Assembly: GCA_951799445.1 (NCBI GenBank) | Contig: OX637287.1 | Location: forward strand, 36,051,724-36,115,723 | Direction: 5' to 3' | Length of the DNA: 64,000 nt | Source: Pseudisothecium myosuroides | Lineage: Eukaryota > Streptophyta > Bryopsida > Hypnales > Lembophyllaceae | Shown: piece by piece, positions 9,012 through 20,849 of the stretch | How the letters are laid out: each line of letters begins with the position of its first letter | Numbering within the stretch: the stretch's first letter is position 1 | Position numbers and translations under genes: made by a program | The notes under the pieces: generated by a model | Database searches by the model: none | What the model saw: the letters and a program-made list of their open reading frames with translations, nothing else | Told to the model about the DNA's origin: nothing

Positions 9012-9773
9012 ATGGCGGAGCTTGCAGATGTCGGCAAACCAAGTAGCCCAATCCGGTTGATGCTCTTCCATCGCCGCCGTGGCGTCGGCGTCAATGGCAA
9101 GAAGCTGTCCCAGCCATTAGCTAATGGCGGTAGATCACAAACGCCAATGCCGAAGTACGTGGTAGCTATTCGCGGCACCATTACGAAGTACCCCGCTGAC
9201 CACCACGCCGACCTTCTCATTTTGAGTGAGATTTTGCATACACACAAGCATTATTTCAAATCCGCAGAAAGCTTCAAGATTCTTCAGATGGTCGCGAAGT
9301 TTTCTGTCGAGGATGTTTGGGTAACTGGTCACTCCCTGGGGGCGGCTATCGCCCTCATTGCCACTCGAAAGCTTGCGCTGGAAGGCAAGTTACTGAAGAC
9401 TCATCTCTTCCACGCGCCCAACTTCACCGTGGATATGCTCGCCAAGAAAATGTTCAAGAGCTTAGCGAAAGGCTTGGGCGACGTGCTCGGAATTGTGATT
9501 CCTGGTACTGATCCCAAACGTATCCGAAAGGCTGCGGGTCCAGTTGCAGGACAAGCCGAAGAGCGGTGGAATATCATTGCCAAAGCAACCGGACGCCGTG
9601 TGGCTCCGACATATTCGATGGACATGGCTGAGGAGTGCGACAAGCTACTGCAGGCGAAATGGACTCCTCATCTGTATGTGAACCCGAAGGATGGCATTTG
9701 CAGTGAGTTCATAACACACTTTAAGTCAAAATATCAGGTCACCGCGAGCTCAAGTCCCCCCAGCAGCACTTAG
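9012..9773 (+). CDS. At4g10955-like lipase/esterase (alpha/beta hydrolase), intronless
   Basis: The ORF is 253 codons from ATG 9012 to TAG. The nucleophile elbow GHSLGAA (in VWVTGHSLGAAIAL) follows a YVVAIRGT segment typical of class-3-like lipases, and the C-terminal part has a WTPHLYVNPKDGICSEFI block that matches plant proteins annotated as GDSL esterase/lipase At4g10955. The Ser of GHSLG should be the nucleophile; Asp and His of the triad probably lie in the C-terminal half but I cannot pin them. The family is usually longer at the N-terminus (about 330-350 residues), so this copy may be N-terminally shortened. A GTG-opened extension runs upstream through the inverted repeat and was not used. 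The absence of introns could reflect a compact gene or a retrocopy. The substrate is unknown. Confidence 0.78.
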   Translation: MAELADVGKPSSPIRLMLFHRRRGVGVNGKKLSQPLANGGRSQTPMPKYVVAIRGTITKYPADHHADLLILSEILHTHKHYFKSAESFKILQMVAKFSVEDVWVTGHSLGAAIALIATRKLALEGKLLKTHLFHAPNFTVDMLAKKMFKSLAKGLGDVLGIVIPGTDPKRIRKAAGPVAGQAEERWNIIAKATGRRVAPTYSMDMAEECDKLLQAKWTPHLYVNPKDGICSEFITHFKSKYQVTASSSPPSST

Positions 9774-10057
9774 TCTTCAGCATTAGTGCAAGGGATTGCA
9801 AGGCAGGGCTCTCGATCGAATCACTTGATTCCTGCGGCGATTTTGTATATCAATAACTGGGGAGACGGCTTTCGTGAACCCCATAAGCTTCACCAGTGGT
9901 ACAAGTACGACGTCGTTAACTTACAGGTTCGGAGTAATATACCTGAAAGCTAAACTGACAGTGAATGAGGGGGGGACTTAGCGTCACCTTGAAAATTAGT
10001 GTCACCGCAAAATTTAGTTTTTGGGGATATTGGTTCTATAGAATAATATTTCAACCT

Positions 10058-10154
10058 GCACAAATTCAAAATAGTTTGACTTTGGTAAATTAGTGTCACG
10101 CACTTATTAGAACAAATCCCAAAGTCCCAAAGTGAAACTATTTTGGATTTGTGC
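10058..10154. repeat. Short inverted repeat (28-bp arms)
   Basis: The segments 10058-10085 and 10127-10154 are reverse complements with two mismatches around a 41-bp centre. They are embedded in sequence repeating TTAGTGTCAC words. It is probably a small MITE remnant downstream of the esterase. Confidence 0.75.
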
Positions 10155-10900
10155 TATTAGGACAAATCAGTGGAGTGCATATACTTGTTGAAATCCCTGA
10201 GAGAGAAGAGATCACTCCATGGATCCTTCACCTCATTTTCATATGGAATTACAGATCGCTGCATATTTGGTTGTTCAGAGGTAATTTCATGTACAGAATT
10301 GCCCCATGTGCAGCCCCATGTACATATATGTACATCCAACGCAGCTAAGACATACAACTTCAGTCTAAGCTCCCATTCATACTATAGGTTTGTGCATGTG
10401 CAATCGAGTGACCATCTAATTCCCCATATCACTTAGTAACAGACAGATTGAAAGCACATGGGATGCCATATCATGCACATGATTGCCATTGGAGACGCCG
10501 TGGAATTATGCCCGCGTTTGAAGTTTGTGTGCTGGGGCACGTTGTTTGGACATTAGTACAGTCTACTTCTCACAGACTAGGACTTGCTACAGAGTCCTTC
10601 AGAAAATTGTAACTAAACCCTTTATGTGGGCAATTTCATTTTTGATACTTCGACTGTTTTCAAGCTTCCCAACACTGTACAGAATAGAATGGAAATATTT
10701 TACTTTTGCTTATGTGCAGTTACTGAGGACGGAATTATAATGAAAGTGGAGTCGTGATTTCTGTATCAGCAGTGGATAAGAATAGGCTGCAAAGCAAGTG
10801 GGCCGACAACAATACACCCTTCGAATTGAGATACTTCAGTGCATGAGCATCCAGACAGTCCCGAAAGGATCGAGCCTAGGACTAAACAAGACGTCTCCAA
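10155..10900. other. Intergenic, no gene recognised
   Basis: Only short overlapping ORFs are present. It is the 3' flank of the aldo-keto reductase pseudogene. Confidence 0.5.
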
Positions 10901-10901
10901 A

Positions 10902-13900
10902 TTATCTATACTCATCACCGCAGTTTCCAGGAAGTTCGCTTCCTTTCTTCGCAATAGAATGAATGAGTGCAATGTCTCCTTCATCCAAACCTGCAGATAA
11001 CATGCAGATTGATTTAGGAGCCAAATTCAAGGTGAATAATCAATCATATCTGAAGTCAGTGTAAGTTTGCAATGAATAGAGATTTTAGTACAATTAGGAC
11101 GTTTTATGAACATTAGAAAACATCAAAAAGAGAATCTTCCATAAGATCTAATGATACCAAAAATAGGTTTATGGAACTGGCTCAGACAAGAGGTGACTCA
11201 GAGAGCGAGCTTGTTATATGTGAATGCCCATCATTTTTTCATTTCCAAGTAGGATCCCAAGAGTCATCGAAGAAGGCAAAACGAGGAAACCAAGCACCTC
11301 GAGCACAAGATTAAGATTTGAAGTAACAGGATGTTCTTTCTTTCTTTTGAATTTTAGAAAAAAAGGTGAACCGAGAGAAATCAGAACACACTACACCATC
11401 CTGGTTAGGACATCTATGCAAGCTTCCACGCACCTGGGAAAGAGTATGCAGCCTGATTGCTAGCAATATGCTCGGATATGCCAAGCCGGGCACCAACAAT
11501 CACTGCAGCAACTGCAGGCTTGTCTGCAATGTATCACACTGCAACGCTGCTGATGCTAACCTTATACTTGCTTGCAATTTGACTCAAAGCAAGAAGGAGC
11601 TCCTGTAGAAAGAAGTGAATTGCTATGAAATAAGTACTAAAATTTCAACACCATCGATATTGAGATACTCATAATGGTAGGATCTGTCCATTTGTTTCAA
11701 TCAAAGAATACAAATAATCCATTTAAAGGAAGTGAAAATAGGACAATCAAACGAGGATTCACACTTCAAGTCGTTGCAACTAGGACACACCTGGAACAAA
11801 GTCCAACCTCCCCATCGATCTATAACATATTTGTACTTGGAGAGCGACGATGTGGTAAGGTCTGGCCTTTTTGGCTCAGGTCGTCCCAAATACCTCTCAG
11901 ACAAAAATCCTCCCAACACAGTCCTGCACATGTTATTCAATATCATTGCAAATCTGGCTTTTGGTAGAGATAAAGTACATCCTAGGTCACCATTCATTTG
12001 TTGCAAGACTGAGACAGCTAAGGGGTATTTAGAGGAAGAAGCAAGTTCCATAAATATGCAAATGAAAAATAACACAGAAGCCGACATACCCATAAGCAAG
12101 TAGCTGATGTTGCAAGCACTATGCAACCATTTTTTTCTCAGGCCGGGTATCAATTATGGAATAAGCTACCTGCGACAGTCACCATAAAGTGATTCGTTAC
12201 TGATAGAGTCCAGCAAAGACTAGAGCTTCCTGATTCAAATTTATGCAACTATAATTTATCCAAGGACCACCACGGTCATTAACTGCATCTGAAAAGACTT
12301 ACTCATCGCTGATCACAAAAGTCTCGCAAAGGTGAAAGAAATAAAATTAAACAAGATCAGGGACCGCCTTCTTCTTTCTAAGAAGCACAGAACCACCCCC
12401 ACAGATAATATCAAATCACTAACCTGATTAGAAACTACTGGAATCCCACAATCCTCAACTATCTTGGCCATGTGTTCAGTGTCGAAATTTGTTAGCCCCA
12501 GCTCCTTGATTTTCCCCTCTTGCTGAAGAGTGTACAGCCACTTCATGGCATCACAATAACAACCATCGCTGTAATCCCACCTGTTGAATTTACGAAGATT
12601 ATTGCAGGTTTGTTATAGAGCATCAGGCAAGCAAGGGTTGAGATATCCCAACAGCTGAGATAATTGACCAGACAAATCTATTAAGCCAGACTACCTCTGC
12701 TGATCTCAAACCTCCTGATGGCCTTGCACATTGTTAATACTCCCAGGGGAGGGACTAAGAAAGTGCAAGCGTTTGATGAAAGTGAGGTACATGTTGAAGA
12801 ATGTTGGGGCCCCGGCCCATCATTCTATAAAGATTAGAATTTTGTCATTTCGTTATAAGAACACGGGCATTTTTAGATTGCTGAATAGAGTTTTGAATTT
12901 TACACTCAATGAGGAATATATTGAGGATTATATTGAGGATTATATTGAGGATTGTAATGAGGATTATATGGAAAGAGACATATGAAAACAATACATTCTA
13001 TTGAGGTAGACACTTCCAATTAACTCTTGTCCAAATAAGAGGGAAATCAAAGTCAAAATTTGGAAATATGCAAACCAATTCCCAAATGTGCGTGTATTGT
13101 GTGTGTTCCACTTAACACACCATTCGGAACATACCAATGAAACTGAACCATATGTCCAAGGTAGCCGCTCCCATTCGCTTTCGAGATCGATCTATACCGG
13201 CCTCCACCACTGACCGAGTGTCGGTGCCACTATTGCCTGCACCAACACAACTCAGACAAGTCTTAAAGTGAGTAGGACATGTTTGAAGAGTTAACACAAG
13301 GGTCAGTTTTGATTGAACAAGTCAAAGCAAAAAGCTTGAGATAACAAGCTTAAAATTTGGACCTACATCATGTGCAACTAGAGGTGAGAAAACACGCTGA
13401 AAATAATACATTATAGTTGAGGCAATAGGTGTCTGATCCACCTCCGAGAGGTAGTTTGAAATCTTGTTATCTCAAATACATTTAGCATGGAAGACATGTA
13501 TCTCAAATACTTTTATCTCAAATAGAAGCCATGTAAGCACCACAACTTCATGCTCTTTCTTATAGAACTAGTGTAAACTTGACATTGAACAAATGAGGTA
13601 AACCGAATGCAAATTGACTTTGGAACCAATCAAGGTGTAGAAATTCTTATTGCTTCAACCGGTACAATTTAAAGCGCCCCTAGGTGATAGAAACAATAGG
13701 AGACATTCCGTCGCTCGAAAAAGTCATACCATAGCGAGGAACAAATTTTGTGAAGCCACGGACTGGCTTGGAGCCCCAATATTCCTGGCAAACATGCCGT
13801 ATATCTCTTCCGCAGGTCCATCTGCAAAATGCAAACAGCATTTAGGCTAGAGCACTGAAGAAGACTACCCGCTAATTTGCAAGCGCCATTTGGGTGTAAT

Positions 13901-14280
13901 GGATTAATTCCACAGAGATCAAGATGAACCTTGTGGGAACTTTCTTTTGTTCAATTTCGTTTAACTCTTTAACCAACACCTGCAATGTACTTCTTTGATT
14001 CAGGCAATGTAAAATTTGGCCCCTTCGGAAGCATACTTTTCTAGACATGATCAATCAAATTGGTCATTATAAAACCATGAGATCTCACTGCATTAAGGGT
14101 TAAATTACTTGACTGGTTTGGATCTCCACCAGTCAGTTGTAGAATTGCTCGAATGAAGGATTCTCTTACATATGTCAGCCGTGTCAAAAACTCCGAGTCC
14201 AGCAAAAGCATAGAGCTTCATCTCGTTCACCGCTTTCTTGACATCAATGGTTCCATGTCCTCCAGCCACCAGCCACATTC
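10902..14280 (-). pseudogene. Aldo-keto reductase (At2g27680-type NAD(P)-linked oxidoreductase) pseudogene
   Basis: Exons recovered on the minus strand: 14170-14280 (GMWLVAGGHGTIDVKKAV.., GVFDTADIY), 13730-13821 (GPAEEIYGMFA), 13135-13236 (SVVEAGIDRSRKRM), 12424-12580 (WDYSDGC.., GKIKELGLTNFDTEHM.., GIPVVSNQ), 12090-12169 ([12 protein letters not shown]), 11791-11923 ([13 protein letters not shown].., [11 protein letters not shown]), 11434-11602 (VAAVIVGARLGISEHI) and 10902-10990 (LDEGDIALIHSIAKKG.., CGDEYR stop). The order and residues follow the family along its length, but the 5' exon was not found. Lesions: two extra bases (ATAT for AT) in the exon at 13135-13236 break the VQFHW segment and would stop translation in the next exon; TAG at 12119-12121; TGA at 11534-11536, where the family has Arg. 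The phase between 13730 and 13236 also does not fit. Splice sites are still intact, so decay is recent. Confidence 0.88.
12911..12970. repeat. 12-bp tandem repeat in a pseudogene intron
   Basis: About five copies of GAGGATTATATT-like units are present, the last two diverged. They lie in the intron between the 12424-12580 and 13135-13236 exons. Confidence 0.85.
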
Positions 14281-14299
14281 CTGTTGAGAAGACCAAATT

Positions 14300-15840
14300 A
14301 AATATTCAGAGAAAATAGGATTCAAAGAATAACTTGAATGAAAGAATAAAAAAAACTATTAGAAGATGAACATCTCTCAAAGCTCACACAGATGGCACAC
14401 TCCATGCTCATTTTGCGACCTCACCAACCCTAATACCTTCATGGGCACCACCATCTAGATGCGCAAAATTGTGTCCGACATGTTGATAACTGTGCTTGCT
14501 CAAAGAGTGGAACGAAACCCTCCGAATTTCAAAGAACTGAAGCATAACCGCTAAAGAACCAAGAATTCATGGTTTAAAAATGACAATTCAGTCGATCAAA
14601 TTGTGAAAAATATGATTTGAAAAGTAGTAATCTTATATGATCTAAATCAGTCAAGAACATGGCAAAGCGTCCGTCAAAAAATAAATAAGATTAAACATAA
14701 GCAAATCCGCATATGACCTACTCCGCACCAAACACGTAAAAAAGACCTAAACACGAGATCAAACTAGACCGATCAACATAGTAGACATGTATTGCGGTGC
14801 ATCAATAAATATATAGCATAAATGGAGTGCAGAAGAACCACAATCTTTTAGTGCTCGTGCTCTAACCAGGGTGTCGTGTTTTTTGATAGGTAAGGTCACA
14901 GCATCGGGGGTGCATGCATCTCCTATGCGATGGAGTGCTTTCCAAGGCTGATTTCCAAGGCTATCTTTATTGCAGCACCTATGGTCAGCAATAACCAAAA
15001 CGCCTTTGATATCTTGGAAAAGCATGTAAGCTTATTCAAATCCTATGAACCCTGGTAATCCACGTCAACTTGGATTATTTTATTCAAACCACACAAAACA
15101 TCCTACTTCACCTCTTCCGCAAGAACCACAAGAACCAGGACACCTGCCAACAGAATTATAATGTATCACCAGTCGCATGAAAACCTTGACTAAGAGAGGC
15201 ACATATATAGTATATAGTAGACCCTCTTCGACTACAATTCACAGAGTTCAGTACAGATCGATAACAAAGTCAGCCACATGTGCACCAACAGGACCCAGGC
15301 TTGCCCAATCTTAAAGCAGATATCTTCATGTTATTGAACCCTAAAAGAACCGAGATTCTATAGTTTTAAAATGACAAAGTCGATAGACCATATCAAGAAT
15401 ATAAAAGAATTCAGATGGTCTCAAATTTTATATCACGAGTATCAGAACGTGAAGAACACTGCAGTCTTGGTCAATCTATGTATAAAAAGAACTATTGTAG
15501 GCAAAATAGAGTCCCCATACAACTTACTCAAAGTTGCTCTAGAAAACAATGAGGCTCACTTTGGACTTCAATCTTCTTGGTCCTCTAAGAGTTCCAAAAC
15601 TGTTACGAAAATTGTTTACATAAGACCTAGCATCAACGAGAAACCCTAATCTTCAAATTAAATCCTCCGAACACTGATGAATTTGATTGCATTTGGCCGG
15701 TCCAGCTGCAGTTCCTGTTCAATTCCCCACTCATTAGTCTCCACTGCGAGCAAATCCTATACAAATTGACGTATAGAGTTCACATGTCATTGGGCACAAA
15801 TGCCTTACTAGCTACATAACAATGCTACTTCTAGTCTCAT
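14300..15840. other. Intergenic, no gene recognised
   Basis: Any 5' exon of the aldo-keto reductase would lie in the first part, but I could not identify it. Two diverged copies of a roughly 50-bp block (around 14545-14600 and 15340-15395) share AAGAACC, TTTAAAA and ATGACAA words. A 92-codon plus-strand ORF at 15371-15649 has no family resemblance. Confidence 0.4.
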
Positions 15841-15846
15841 TTTGCA

Positions 15847-18800
15847 TTATCTAATTATTTTGCCAGTGAGATAATACTTGAGTTCACAAATTTTCAAACA
15901 ATGTTCACCTTTCACATCAATAAGCACTTTGCAAATCTCCGAAAAGTTGGGTCTCTCCTCTGGATCAGCATGCCAGCAAAGTTCGATGAGGGTTCTCAAT
16001 TTTAAATCTAGAAAAAGAGGCAGCCGTGGTCTACCCCCGGAAAGCACCACATCCCAATCTGATGCTTTCAAAGTTTTAAACGGTGTATCTCCTGTTATAA
16101 TCTCGTAACAAGTCATGCCAAAACTATAGACATCTGCTTCTTTCGACCAAGTCAGCGCTTTCGGCTCAGAGGTCTGATGATTGAGTTGAGTCAGTATCTC
16201 TGGAGCTCTCCATAAGCCTGTACCTATAACTCCCACAGAGCATTCAAAATCAGCTACCATGCATTGAAAGTCTTCTTGAGCAGGATTGTCTCCACTGACG
16301 AGGATATTGGAGGCCTTCAAGTCCCTGTGCAAGATGTTGCGAATGTGTAACTTCGCATTCCTTCTGCAATCTGGAGCATGATTTTGACTGAGGTGGAGAA
16401 TTCAAAAGGTGAGGGTGTCACTATTTGTTGATGAATGAGGCAGCGTAAATCACCCCAATGACGGGGAAACACGAATGCACATCGGCCATCGATGAGGAAT
16501 TTCACACCGAGGGTGGTACAAAGGACAGGAGATGGATGGTCCAGGTAAACGCCTCCAAACTGCAGCACATCAGGTTGGAGCCAGGTTTGCCAAGGAAAAG
16601 CCTGCTTGAAAACCTTGAGCACAAGGTTTGTTTGGGTGCCTTCGGGGGGTGTTCCAAGAGCTTCGAAAATTTCTGCCTGCCCTCCTTCTGCAAGTTTTTC
16701 ACCGGTGCAAAGGGAGTCATACCCCATCAATCCATACAAATTCAGGTAGTCGAGCAACAATGATTGAGGAAAGTCGTGATTGGGGGATGTTGCTTGCTGG
16801 AGGTCCAGTTCGGGCAGATCCTTCGAAGGCTCCCTCACCTCAGTCCAGGCTGGTATCGATGAGAGTCCAAATTCCTCCATGTCGATTAATGGAGACATCT
16901 TTCCATAACACCGAGGAGAATCAAGATTAGGATAATGGTCCCCGGTCAGCAAGTCATATCTGTGATTACACATTGCAGCATGAATAAGGACGTTCCTAGC
17001 TAGATTAATCCTAGCGTTCAAACGTTCCATCAAACATTGTGGGATGGGACTGTAACCTGATAATTATTTACTGAATATAACTTATTACTGATCAAATTAC
17101 GTTAAATTGGTAATATTGCATAAACTGAAAATGGTAATATATCTTCACAAAGGTCTAATTTTAGGTTACAAAGTAGGACAGCTATAGATTTTGGTTTTGG
17201 TTTCAGACAGTGCCGCCAGAAACGTGCCAAAATAATGGAATATCACCAGTTTAACGCAATTGATTTTTAAAATATTTGGGATGGTATATATGCATAGTTG
17301 CAAAGTCTTGGGGTTAATAACAACTTACACTGGCTGCGTTGGCTGAAGTAGTAAGGTTGATGACTTAGAAGAATCCATGCAGAGGATGTCCTCCAAACAT
17401 GCCTGAAATCTTTTAATGTCGCTATTGTTGGAATTGATTTCAGCAGCCATATTGATGTCTTGCATGGCCTCTGGATATCTGGCCAACACACACTTGACCA
17501 TGGCCAGGTCAAGCAGAGTCAATGCTAATCCATCTGTGGTAGAGTTAAGAGCACGATCAAAGTCCAATAAAGTGCGATCAAACTCCCCAAGTAAGAACTT
17601 GATGCGACCTCGAGTACTGCTCATTCCAGGTACAAAATTAGATTCCAACCAATTAAAACATACCATCTCAGAAGGAAAATATGTTCCTTACATAGAATAC
17701 CTTTGGCATTTGTTATTTCACTAGATTGCACGCATTTATCATACCTGTGAACTGTGCTAGAGTGTGAGCTGCTCCCAGTGGACAGATGATCTTCACTCAA
17801 ATCATGCAGTGCTCTCTGCCAGTATTCTCTATTCCTGGATGACAAACAGATGGGGATGAAGCACAGGGAATGAGCACAGTTAACCCCTAAAGATTTTTGA
17901 CTATGTTTTCACCAAAATCGCTCCAAAACTGCCATTTCTAATACAAGTATCAATTATTATTTTTTAAACATTTTTGAACACATGTAACCGTAGGATCTTG
18001 TAGTAAGCTGGTTTAAGAATATATGGAAAAAAATTCAGAATTTTCCACCATGTGGATTGCAAGATATAAGCGTTTGAATTGACAAAAACCCTTTTTTTGT
18101 CCCTGTGAAAAAACGGGCAGCTGCCCTTCACAAGGGCACATTTGTATGAAAAAATGTCCAAAATGGTTGTTACTCTTTGGATTCATTTTTCAAGGCAAGT
18201 TGGCTACATGACTGAAAATTTTCAGATCATTTGGAATTGTACAACATATAGGAAAAAAATAGTAAGTAGAAAGAGGTAGAGAATGACTCAAAATACTAAA
18301 TTGTCAAGAATTTTGTTATGGAATTGAAAAATGTCAATCCCAACGGTTGGAATGTTGTAATAAACAATCTACACCCAATGTTTTTATTTTTTTTCAAAAA
18401 TATTGAAAATTGAGTTAAATAAAGGACTTCAAAGTTTATTTTAGAGTAGAGATTCCATAATTACACTCAAACTAAGAATCCTCATAACTTTTGACTCATT
18501 AATCCAAATGGAATGATTCAAAGCTTCCCATGTATATATAAATCTAAAGAACCAATTTCAAATTATAATTTTTCAAAAAAGTGATTTTTAAAGAATTTTT
18601 TTTAGCTGCCCGGGCTGCCCGCCAAACGTGGAAAATTACATATCATGCAATAACTTTTTAAATATGTAGTCAAAAGTTATGAAAATTGTTGGGCCTTGAA
18701 GGTACACCTCGGGCACATCTTGTGTGAAAATTTCAAAGAAAAATAGTAATATTTCCATTCGTAGTGAGCTGCCCAAAATCGCTATGTTGCCAAAAAATGG

Positions 18801-20101
18801 TGTTTGGTCCTTTAGGGGTTAAAAGTAGAAATTTTTGACGCTGGCAAATTTTGGAATTGGATGATGACCTTGTTCCTGCACTCAGTCATCTCCATCTGCA
18901 AAACACTGTAGACAAATGGATATATTAATGCAGAGCTTACTCAGTCCCACACTAAACAAATGCAAAGGATAAAAATACTCGAGCAAACTTCTCCCCATGA
19001 TGTCCAAGCACAGTGTGCTTCTCATATCTCATATGCCCTTAATCCGTTACTTACCCCTTCCAGTACTCAACAAGAAGTTGCTGCTTGGTCTTGAGGTCCA
19101 GAGTTGATTTCAGAACTGGCTTTGGCATCTTCAATGCTAGTGGTAGGATGTTTTGTAATCCATCCTGTAAATTCTCTGCAACATTCAAATCATTTGTCTA
19201 TTATTTGATAAAACTCGACCATCTTAAATTGCAAGACCAAAAATCTAAAGTTCACTAGCCTAGTAAAAAAGAATTCTTTATCAACTCATTCACATCAATG
19301 CCATAATTTGCTAATATATGTCAATGATGGCAAGTAACATACCTTTGAGGAAAGATTTTGAAAAGACAACATAACTAGGTACACTCCTCACTATAAGTGA
19401 GATCCCATCAAACTCAACAACTTTGGCAATATGAAAGAATGATTTTCCAACACTCTTGAGTTCCTCAGTAGGAATAGAAATATGCAGTTCATCAAGGTTT
19501 CCACGTCCCTGCAATGCACTCCACATAGATCATTCTCAATGATAGGGACTAAACATGATGAAGCACATTGCAAACTGTGTTGTCTCCAATGCAAGATTTC
19601 AAATGAAACTAATATTGAAGGTTGAAATTTGTACAATACATTAGATTGCTTAAAACCACCTTGGATGGGGGTCCAGTACTTCTCAGAGTCAAAGTAGTAC
19701 TAGTGTGCCTGGTTGAGGTTGTGATTTGTGCCCCGTTCAAGTTTTGACCACTCATAGTGATTTTGGTCCCTGCATGTAAGAATGCATAAAGCAATCAATT
19801 ATTTTCTTAACATCAATTGGATTCAATAGTCTATGAATTTTTAGACCACCATCTGCACTAATGAAGCCATCAAACAACATACTAGACACAAAAAAATAAA
19901 CTACTCCACCAACTAATCGAGATGCACCACGCTACCACCTTGGAACAAATCTCTTCCTCAACAACACAGTATTCCAATGTATATTTGGTTAAATTGATTC
20001 AAATTTATGAGTTCAAACTGACTTACTCTTTTTGTTCCACCTGGTTTCAATGTTCAAGGGCACATCACCTTTTTTTAATTTGAGGAAATGGAAGCTATTA
20101 C
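15847..20101 (-). pseudogene. TPR-like/protein kinase gene with a frameshift before the HRD motif
   Basis: Seven exons join with consistent phases: 20027-20101, 19660-19769, 19343-19508, 19055-19175, 17745-17834, 17329-17616 and 15847-17049 (about 680 codons visible; a 5' end is still missing). The first four exons encode an unrecognised region (..KKGDVPLNIETRW.., MSGQNLNGAQ, LDELHISIPTEEL, KSTLDLKTKQQLLVEYW). The next two encode a TPR-like helical repeat (FLLGEFDRTLLDFDRALN, ARYPEAMQDINMAAEIN). The last exon carries a kinase domain: glycine loop LAEGGQAEIFEA, Lys in VLKVFK, ILHRDLKASNIL, VADFECSVG (DFE in place of DFG), TGLWRAPEIL, DVYSFGMTCYEIITG and PNFSEI. Around 16351-16357 the frame breaks between IAEGM and KLHIRN (net +2 or -1), so the catalytic loop is out of frame. 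This is a pseudogene unless it is a sequence error. Element A sits in the intron 17835-19054. Confidence 0.72.
17884..18818. mobile_element. TTAA-flanked element, copy A (piggyBac-like MITE)
   Basis: This 935-bp element begins CCCCTAAAG and ends CTTTAGGGG, with TTAA at both junctions (17880-17883 and 18819-18822). The two ends differ further in: the left (L-type) carries GACTATGTTTTCACC, the right (R-type) carries TTTTTTGGCAACATAGC and GGGCAGCTCAC. Internally there is GCTGCCCGGGCTGCCC and CATAACTTTTGACTCATT, both shared with copies B and C. There is no long ORF. TTAA target sites and C-rich ends fit piggyBac; Sola3-type transposons also duplicate TTAA. It is inserted in an intron of the TPR-kinase gene. 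Confidence 0.75.
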
Positions 20102-20409
20102 CTACATTCATGTACAAAAAATTAATCATAAACAATGAGAAGACAAGAGACATAGATTCCTTGCTTGACAAAGCATCTTGGCATATGTAGATCAACCACC
20201 AAGCGATGATTCCTATATTTTCAAATGCAGAGTATAAAATGCAGAGTATAGAGGCAGCTCCAAAAAGAATGTTAAGAACTTTTTAAGATTCTCAATCAAA
20301 GAGCAACAATCAAGTACTATTGAGAAGATAATACTCAACAGGTCTTACCATTATGATAGAAGATTCCCCATCTTGCAATCTGAAGAGTAAATCTATTCTC
20401 TATAGAGCA

Positions 20410-20790
20410 TCACTTCTTAACAAGTTCTCCAATCTCGGCTAGAACACATGAATCAATAGACAAAGATGCTTGTATCTCTCTTAAACCCCTCCAATTAAGA
20501 AATGGTCCTCTTTCAAACTTTCGTAAAAAATCCATCACCCACCTCCCAACCTTGAAAGGCGTCCTACTAGAAAGGAATAGTGTAACACAAGCTATAACTC
20601 CATTTGAGGCACTATCTCCTACAAGAGGCAATATGCTCTCTTCCATTGATGGGCGGTCAATAATGATACCGCTTAAAGCATGCTTTGAAGTCGCATCTAA
20701 TATCACATCCAATTCTGCCCTCACTCTCGAGCCACGCAATTCCCAATATGCCATAGTCATCCTAATGTCAATTTGCTCTAATTTTCTAAA
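20410..20790 (-). CDS. Exon of unrecognised protein (possibly upstream exon of the TPR-kinase gene)
   Basis: This is a 127-codon open exon with a plausible acceptor (TCTTATAG) at its 5' side and a TGA/TAA-type stop at 20410 if read through. Residues include RKLEQIDIRMTMAYWELRGS, RVRAELDVILDATS, IIIDRPSMEESILPLVGD and KVGRWVMDFLRKFERGPFL. The composition is mixed and protein-like, with predicted helices. I recognise no family. It is on the same strand and 300 bp upstream of the first exon of the TPR-kinase gene, but no donor in the right phase was found to join it. It may be the end of a separate gene. Confidence 0.4.
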   Translation of the reverse strand, partial: FRKLEQIDIRMTMAYWELRGSRVRAELDVILDATSKHALSGIIIDRPSMEESILPLVGDSASNGVIACVTLFLSSRTPFKVGRWVMDFLRKFERGPFLNWRGLREIQASLSIDSCVLAEIGELVKK

Positions 20791-20849
20791 TCTATAAGAC
20801 AATGAACTTACTCTCTCTTTAGGCCAAGACTTCTTCTTCTCTTATCTAC

